Assembly: GCA_933228675.1 (NCBI GenBank) | Contig: OW121745.1 | Span: 405,346-469,345, forward strand | Length of the DNA: 64,000 bases | Source: Stomorhina lunata | Lineage: Eukaryota > Arthropoda > Insecta > Diptera > Rhiniidae | Direction of reading: 5' to 3' | In this document: in pieces, positions 56,900 to 64,000 of the stretch | How positions within the stretch are numbered: position 1 is the stretch's first letter | How the letters are laid out: each line of letters opens with the position of its first letter | Program-made: the position numbers and the translations under genes | The notes under the pieces: generated by a model | Database searches by the model: none | What the model was told of the DNA's origin: nothing | Seen by the model: the letters and a program-made list of their open reading frames with translations, nothing else

Positions 56900-58440
56900 T
56901 TTGTAATTTTTATATTTGACTTATTGGAGGGGTCACGCCCACTTTAGATCACACCTTAACATACTGTCGAAATTTAAAATTTCGGAAAAATTGGTTTGCA
57001 GGGTCGTGCATATTTGTTATTTTTAATATTTGACTTATATGGGAGGGTCATGCTCATTTGAGATTTAAAAAAAAAACCTTGCCTATTTTAACCACCGGTC
57101 ACACTTTACCATACTGTGAAAATTTCAGAAAAATCGGGCATCGGTCATCCATATTTCTCATTTTCAATATTTGACTTATATGGGAGAGGTCACGCCCACT
57201 TAAGATTTCAAAAAAGAACCTTGCCTATTTTAACACCTGTCACACCTTACCATACTGTAAAAATTTCGAAAAAATCGGTCTGCAGGGTCGTCCATATTTG
57301 TAATTTTTAATATTTGACTTATCACTTCAGATTTAAAAAAAACCTTGCCTATTTTAACCACCGGTCACACTTTACCATACTGTGAAAATTTCAGAAAAAT
57401 CGGGCATCTCGGTCATCCATATTTGTCATTTTCAATATTTGACTTATATGGGAGGGGTCACGCCTACTTGAGATGTCAAAAAAAATCTGGCCTATTTTAT
57501 CCGTCACACCTTAACATACTGTAAAAATTTCGGAAAAATCGGTGTGCAGGGTCGTCCAAATTTAAAATTTTTAATATTTGACTTATATGGGAGGGTCATG
57601 CCCAATTCAGATTTCAAAAAAAACCTTGCCTATTTTATCCACCGGTCACACCTTACCATACTGTAAAAATTTCAGAAAAATCGGGCAGCTCGGTCATCCA
57701 TATTTGTCAGTTTCAATATTTGACTTATATGGGAGAGGTCACGCCCACTTAAGATTTCAAAAAAGTACCTTGCCTATTTTAACCACCGGTCACACCTTAA
57801 ATTACTATCATCTATACTTGTCATTTCTAATATATGAGTTTTATGGGAGGGGTCACGCCCACTTGAGATTTGGGAAAAAGACCTTGTCCATTTTATCCAC
57901 TGGTCACACCAAACCATATTGTCTGAATTTTAGCTCGGTCATCCATATTTGTCATTTTCAATATTTGACTTATATGGGAGGGGTCACGCCCACTTAAGAT
58001 TTCAAAAGTGAACCTTGCTTATTTTATCCACCGTTCACACCTTGACATACTATACAAATTTCAGAAAAATCGGTCCGGTCGGTCATTTATATTTGTCATT
58101 TTTAATATTTAACTTATATGGGAGGGGTCACGCCCACTTGACAATTAAAAAAAGAACCTTGCCTATTTTAACCACCGGTCACACCTTACCATACTGTGAA
58201 AATTTCAGAAAAATCGGGCAGCTCGGTCATCCATATTTGTCATTTTCAATATTTGACTTATATGGGAGGGGTCACGCCCACTTGAGATTTCAAAAAAAAA
58301 AAATTGGCCTATTTTATCCATCCGTCACAGCTTAACATACTGCCAAAATTTCAGAAAAATCGGGCCTCTCGGTCACCTATATTTGTAATTTTTAATATAT
58401 GAGTTATGTGGGAGGGGTCACGCCCCCTTGAGATTTCAAA
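56900..58440 (+). repeat. Tandem array of about 140-bp units (Helitron B)
   Basis: Eleven or twelve units marked by TTGACTTATATGGGAGG, GTCACGCCCACTT, CTTGCCTATTTTAACC and CATACTGTGAAAATTTCAG. Units vary from about 110 to 145 bp. Frames through the array repeat the same peptides and are not genes. Confidence 0.85.
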
Positions 58441-58499
58441 AAAAAATCTAGCCTATAAATCTACCCAATTTAAATCTTGTTCTTGTCGCTTTTGATTTT

Positions 58500-61400
58500 G
58501 AATATTTTACAAAAGTTTCCTTTTTTACCCGTTGTTTACCCCTGATCAGCCAAATTAAAAAAAAAAAAATCCGGATACATGTCCTAATATTTTTATTGCT
58601 GATCTTAACTCCATTTTTGTTAATTGAAAAAAATACCAAACACCTGTCACATATTTCTTCAATGTCAATAGAACAGTCCATAAATCATTGATTTATTTTT
58701 TATTTTATTGATTTAAGCAACATGCACAGTTTAAAAGGAAAAACCTATCTTTAAATTTTTGACCCGTTTTTGTTATTTTCGATTGCGGTACAAATTTTGT
58801 TTCTATAATAATTGAGTCAAAAATTATATATGGATCAAAAAAGTACCAAAATTTAGTTTTTATCCTTTTTATTCCCTATTTTTAGCTCATTTACGAAAAG
58901 TACCTACTAAAAACATGACTTTTTATTTTTCTATTCGATCTAAGTCCAATTTAAATTTTTTCCTGTCGATATTAGTATCAGAGATATAACTTTACTAATG
59001 TTTTTATATTCTACCCTATTTTAACCCCAAAACTGTTTAATTTGCAAAAATTACTGAAAAGTCCCTTAATTTTTAGGGCTTATCTTAGACCATTTTAGTG
59101 TTTGTTTCCATCTATTAGGTTTAGAATGTCATCGATTTTTCCCTTTTTTACCCCTTTGATTGACACATCTCTAATTTATGCTTTTGACTTCATTAGCTTA
59201 AATGAATATTTTCCCGTTTTCACCTTTTGGAACCCCATTTATCGTAAAAGTACCAAGCACATGTTTAATATTTTGTTAATACTTATTGATTTATGTTTAT
59301 GAGTTCAAAAGATACGTATGGGTTAAAAAAAAGTACAAAAATGTAGTTTTTACCCTTTTTGCCCTTATTAGTGCCATTTCCAAAAAAAGTACAGAACACA
59401 TGTACCTTTCATTTTCTAGCCGATTATATGATTTATTCATTTTCTAGCCTGTTTTAACCATAAGCGGCCAAATTAAAAAAAAAAAATACCGAACCCGTGT
59501 CCTTTAATTTTTAATGCTGATCATAGACCAATTTAATCTTTGTTTCTATCACTTTTGATTTATGAGATATTACGTTACCGATTTTCCCCCTTTTTACTCC
59601 AAAAATTAAAAAAAAGGAATCAATCGCGTGTCTTATACTTCTGCAATGTGAATAGACCTGTCTGTATATTATACTTCTGGCTTTATTTGTTTAAATGATA
59701 TTCATAGTTTTTACTCTTTTGTGCCTCATTTATCGTAAAAGCGCGAAGCACCTTCTTAATTTTTGTTAGTCCTTATCAATTGTGATTTAAATAGAGTATT
59801 TATGTTTATTAGTTCAAGAGATACTTATAGGGTTAATAAAGTACCAAAATATAGTTTTTTCCCTTTTTCTCCCTTATTAGTTCCATTTCCAAAAAAGTAC
59901 CAAAAACGTGTCCCCTTTTTTTGCAAGATGATCCAAATCCAATTTCAACTTTGTTTCTAACGATGTAAATTTCGGAGATATGATGTTACTAATTTATCCA
60001 TTTTCTTTTTCAATTTTTTTCAATTTACTTTTTCAATATGAATCCACCCGTCTGTAAATTATAGTTCTGGCTTCATTAGTTAAAAACCTACCCTTGAATA
60101 TTTCCCAGTTTTTATCTTTTTTACCTCAATTATCGTAAAAGTACCAAATACGTGTCTAATAATTCTTTGTTACTTATCAATTGTGACGTTTACTGTTTCT
60201 CTATGTTTGTTATTTCAAAAGATACGTATGGGCTCAAAAAAAGTACCATATTCAAAAAAGTACCAAATACGTTTCTCGTTTTTTTCAGCCCATCCGAAGC
60301 AAATTTCAACTCTTTTCCTATCGTTTTGGATTTCGGAGATATGACGTTACTAATATTTCCCATTTTTTCCCTGTTTTAACCCCAAAACGGCCGAATTAAA
60401 GAAAAAAGTACCGAATACATGTCCCTTAATTTAAAGTGCCGTTTTTAGACCGATTTAGTTGTTGTTTCTATCACTTTTGACTAAGAAGATATATTTTTAC
60501 CGATTTTTACCCCCAAAATTAAAAAAGCACCAGACACTTATTTTACTTTTTTCAGTGTCAATTTACCAGCCAATAAATTATGCTTCTGGCTTCATTAGCC
60601 GAAAAGATATTCTTAGCTAAAAAGCAAAAAACCTACTCTTGAATATTTTCCCTTTTTTTTACCCTTTCGTCCCACATTAATCGCAAAAGTACCAAATACG
60701 TGTTTAATAGTTTTTTAATGCCTATCAGTGTTTCTATGTTTATTAGTTCAAAAAATATATATGTGTTAAAAAAGTACCAAAATATAGTTTTTACCCTTTT
60801 TTATTCTTATTAGTACCATTTTTGAAATAGTACCAAATACGTGGCCATTTATTTTTTTATCCGATTCAAATCCAATTTAAACTTCGTTTGCATCGGTGTT
60901 AGTTTCGGAGATATGATGTTACTAATTTCTCCCTTTTCTACCCTGTTTTACCCTTTAAAAGATCGAATTTCAAAAAAGTACCGAATACGTGTCCCTTAAT
61001 TTTTAGTGCTGATCTCAGACTAATTTAGTTTTTGTTTCTATCACTTTTGATTTAGAAGATATATTTTTACCCCCAAAATTAAAAAAAGTACCAAAAATGT
61101 ATTTTATTTTTTCTTTGTCAATCGACCAGTCAATAAATTATACTTCTGGCTTCATTAGCCTAAAAGATATCCATAGCTAAAAACAAAAAACCTACCCTTA
61201 AATATTTTCCCTTTTTTACCCTTTTGTATCCCATTAATCGCAAAAGTACCAAATACGTATTTAATTGTTTTTTAATATCTATCTGTTGCGATATAAATTA
61301 TGTTTCTATGTTTATTAGTTCAAAAGATACATATTAGTTGAAAAAAGTACCAAAATATAGTTTTTACCCTTTTTTATCCTTATTAATGCCATTTCCAAAA

Positions 61401-63370
61401 AAGTACCAAGCACGTGTCTCCTTATTTTCCTAGCCGATTCAAATCCAATTTCAACTTTGTTTGCATCGATGTTGGTTTCGGAGATATGATGTTACTAATT
61501 TCTCCCTTTTCTACCCTGTTTTACCTTCTAAGAGGTTGAACTTCAAAAAAGTACCGAACATGTGTTCCTTAATTTTAAGTGCCAATCTCAGACCAATTTA
61601 GTTTTTTGTTTAGAAGATATACTTTACCGATTTTTACCCCCAAAATTAAAAAAAAGTACCAAACACGTAGCTTATTTCTTTTCAATGTAAATCTACCAGT
61701 CAATAAATTATACTTCTAACTTCATTAGCCTAAAAGATATCCATGGCTAAAAAGCAAAAAAACTATCCTTGAATATATTCCCTTTTTTTACCCTTTTGTA
61801 CCCCATTAATCGCAAAAGTACCAAATACGTATTTAGTTCTTTTTTAATATCTGTCGGTTGCGATATAAAATATGTTTCTATGTTTATTAGTTCAAAAGAT
61901 ACATATGGGTTAAAAAAAGTACCAAAATATAGTTTTTACCCTTTTTTATCCTTATTGGTGCCATTTTCAAAAAAGTACTAAACACGTGTCCCCTTATTTT
62001 TTTAGCCGACTTAAATCCAATTTCAACTTTGTTTCTATCTGTATTGGTTTCGGAGATATGATGTTACTGATTTCTCCCTTTTCTACCCTGTTTTACCTTC
62101 TAGGAGGTTGAATTTCACAAAAGTACCGAACACGTGTCCCTTGGTTTTAAGTGCCGATCTCAGAACAATTTAGTTTTTGTTTCTATCACTTTTGGTTTAG
62201 AAGATATATTTTACAGATTTTTACCCCCAAAATTTAAAAAAAGTACCAAACTCGTAGTTATTTTTTTCAATGTCCATCGACCAGTCAATAAATTATACTT
62301 CTGGCTTCATTAGTCTTAAAGATATCCATGGCTAAAAACCAAAAAACCTATCCTTGAATATTTTCCCTTTTTTACCCTTTTGTACCCCATTAATCGCAAA
62401 AGTACCAAATACGTATTTAGTTTTTTTTAATATCTATCGGTTGCGATATAAAATGTGTTTCTATGTTTATTAGTTCAAAAGATACATATGGGTTAAAAAA
62501 AGTACCAAAATATAGTTTTTACCCTTTTTTATATTTATTAGTGCCATTTTCAAAAAAGTACCAAACACGTGTCCCCTTATTTTTGTAGGCGATTCAAATC
62601 CAATTTCAACTTTGTTTCTGTCTATGTTGGTTTCGAAGATATGATGTTACTAATTTCTCCCTTTTCTACCCTGTTTTGCCCGCTAGGCGGCCGATTTTCA
62701 AAAAAGTACCGAACACGTGTCCCTTAATTTTTAGTGCTAATCTCAAGCCAATTTAATTTTCGCTTCTATCGCTGTTGGTTAAGGAGATATAATGTTACCG
62801 ATTTTTCCCTTTTTTACCCTTTTAATTGAAAAAAGTACCAAACACGTATTTAATATTTTGTACTGGGCAATCGACCTCCCTATAAATTTTATTGGTAGCT
62901 TTATTGGTTCAAGTCAAATACAAAGAAAAAGAAAAATGGACCTACCCTAAATTTTTTTCCCCGCTTTTCCCCCTTTTTGAACCCTGAATCAAAAAAGTAC
63001 CAAACACGTGTCTAATATTTTTTTCTTGTTTACCGGCTCCGTTTTGAATTTTGTTACTCTGTTGATTGGTTCAAAAGATACACATGGGTTTAAAAAAGTA
63101 CCAACATTTCATTTTTACCCTTTTTACCCCCTATTTGTCCCATCTGCTAAAAAGTACCAAACACGTGTCTACTTATTTTTGCAGCTGATCCCAACGCAAT
63201 TTCAATTTTGGGCCTATGACGTTTACTTCCGGAGATACAGCATTACTAATTTTTCCCTTTTTTACCCCCTTAGAGGCCGAATTTCCAAAAATCCCGTCTT
63301 AGTGGATCTATACTTTGAAAAAGGTACCAGCTGTCAAAATTTCAGCTCTCTAGCTTTAGCCGTTTGGGCT
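58500..63370 (+). repeat. Tandem array of 0.5-0.6-kb units (Helitron B)
   Basis: About nine degenerate units; GTACCAAAATATAGTTTTTACC-like blocks recur near 58849, 59338, 59843, 60775, 61349, 61920, 62502 and 63096. Other shared blocks: AAAGTACCAAACACGTGTCC, TTCGGAGATATGATGTTAC, ATTAATCGCAAAAGTACC. The last three complete units (from about 61230) are most alike, with a period of 570-595 bp. Related blocks occur in Helitron A. Confidence 0.85.
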
Positions 63371-63392
63371 GTGCGATGATGAGTCAGTCAGT

Positions 63393-63418
63393 CAGTCAGT
63401 CAGTCACGTTAGAGTTTT
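63393..63418 (+). repeat. (AGTC)n near the Helitron B 5' end
   Basis: GTCAGTCAGTCAGTCAGTCA followed by CGTTAGAG and the TA-rich terminus. Confidence 0.8.
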
Positions 63419-63445
63419 ATATATATAGATATATAGATATATAGA

Positions 63446-63826
63446 TTATCACATGTACACCAGGAGTATATTTTTTCTCTTGTTGTTTAAAAGTGTGTTT
63501 CAATCAAAAATTTTAAAATTTTTGTCTAATTTTTGGTATTTTTTCGATATTTTCGGTGTTTATAAACCGATTTTAATGAAATTTAATAGCCTTCATTGCG
63601 GGAGAATTTCCTGATCTGATCATAATTGATATATAATTTATGTAAGTCAATCCTCCAGGGGCTTCAGAAACTTGATTTCAACAGACAGACAAACGGACGG
63701 ACATCGCTTAATCGATTCTGAGTCGATCGGTATAATTTTTGTGGGGTCTACGATCACTAAGAAAAAATTACAAATGGAATCACAAACTTATAACACCCTT
63801 TCACCTATTGGTGAAGGGTATAAAAA
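63446..63826 (+). mobile_element. E repeat fragment (right end)
   Basis: TTATCACATGTACACCAGGA resumes E exactly where it stopped at 56011. Includes ACAGACAGACAAACGGACGG, GATTCTGAGTCGATCGG and the end hairpin CACCTATTGGTG plus GGGTATAAAAA. Confidence 0.7.
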
Positions 63827-63870
63827 GATAATTAATATTATTGCTTCGTTTATGTTGTCACTCTACTGTA

Positions 63871-64000
63871 GATATAAGTTATGTCGGTATGCCATCTAGA
63901 AGCTCTTCAAACTTGATTTCAGCATACCCAAATATGTCTTAAATAAGTGACTTTTGAACATTATGATGGTCTTTATTAATATCCTTCGTAAGTGTTGTTG
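63871..64000 (-). mobile_element. F repeat fragment, cut by the window edge
   Basis: GGTATGCCATCTAGAAGCTC and TAAGTGACTTTTGAACATTA match the inverted F arm at 52915 and the reverse complement of 50340-50430. It continues past the end of the window. Confidence 0.6.

Larger units (their letters stand above)
56012..63445 (-). mobile_element. Helitron B, 7.4 kb, canonical ends, nonautonomous
   Basis: On the minus strand the 5' end is TCTATATATCTATATATC at 63445 and the 3' end is the hairpin CCCGG-GCAACG-CCGGG followed by TACAAACAG and CTAG at 56015-56012. The flanks are A and T, and the E repeat is continuous across the insertion when compared with 35725-35760. These are the defining Helitron features: 5'-TC, 3' hairpin plus CTRR, A|T target, no duplication. 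The interior is built of three classes of tandem repeats and has no RepHel-like frame; all frames are short and repetitive. Confidence 0.85.

Noticed and set aside
56303..58335. Series of plus-strand frames with repeated LYGRGHAHLRFQK and TIKQSTKNHQST peptides
   Set aside because: Repeated because the DNA is tandemly repeated inside Helitron B; no start context or domain.
1..64000. Host protein-coding gene or bacterial operon content
   Set aside because: Every recognisable coding segment belongs to a transposable element, and the element families present are those of insects.

Overview
This is a eukaryotic, very AT-rich window made almost entirely of transposable elements and satellites. I found no host gene. 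The content fits a higher dipteran (fly) genome: a 17.6/297-type errantivirus with a tRNA-Ser-like primer site and an env gene, DINE-1/INE-1-like interspersed repeats with (GACA)n cores and 'GAGTCGATCGG' motifs, a Transib transposon, Helitrons and a mariner fragment. The species cannot be read from the sequence.

Layout. 1-1740: unassigned AT-rich DNA. About 1740-2077: 3' end of a mariner-type element, sitting in a decayed non-LTR retrotransposon (LINE) that runs on the minus strand (2080-2880 and again 6906-7090). The LINE is split by a structurally complete Transib transposon (2885-6900; a DNA-transposon relative of RAG1). The Transib has RSS-like inverted termini (CACRGTG...), a 5-bp CGCCA target duplication and a RAG1-like transposase pseudogene; a tRNA-derived SINE with its own 11-bp target duplication is inserted near its right end. 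From 4536 to 23400 a 6.3-kb segment (most of the transposase, the Transib right end, the SINE, and X and E repeats) is present three times in tandem. 23586-25636 is a separate DNA transposon with 14-bp termini inserted in the last E repeat. 26525-29133 is a 29-bp palindromic satellite, followed by a reverse-transcriptase pseudogene.

29996-36155 is a giant inverted repeat: two 2.55-kb E copies facing each other around a 1.07-kb core. The core carries an inverted piece of the errantivirus LTR, so it looks like an inversion produced by recombination between the two E copies. 36156-49429 is the errantivirus on the minus strand (3' LTR piece, env, pol, gag, primer site, 5' LTR). Its gag-pol part is tandemly duplicated with a period of about 4.73 kb. 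Each copy carries the same 1.5-kb Helitron-like insertion (Helitron A); a third Helitron A copy lies at 51291-52892 inside a foldback repeat (F). Helitron A carries repeated CTCF-like motifs.

53980-63826 is one more E repeat, broken first by a 1.2-kb foldback transposon with an 8-bp target duplication and then by a 7.4-kb Helitron (56012-63445) with canonical 5'-TC and hairpin-CTAG ends and a body made of nested tandem repeats.

No element here seems able to move by its own proteins: the transposase, gag, pol, env and reverse transcriptase all carry stops or frameshifts. The interest is in the transposon ends, the nesting order, the repeated tandem duplications and the inversion.
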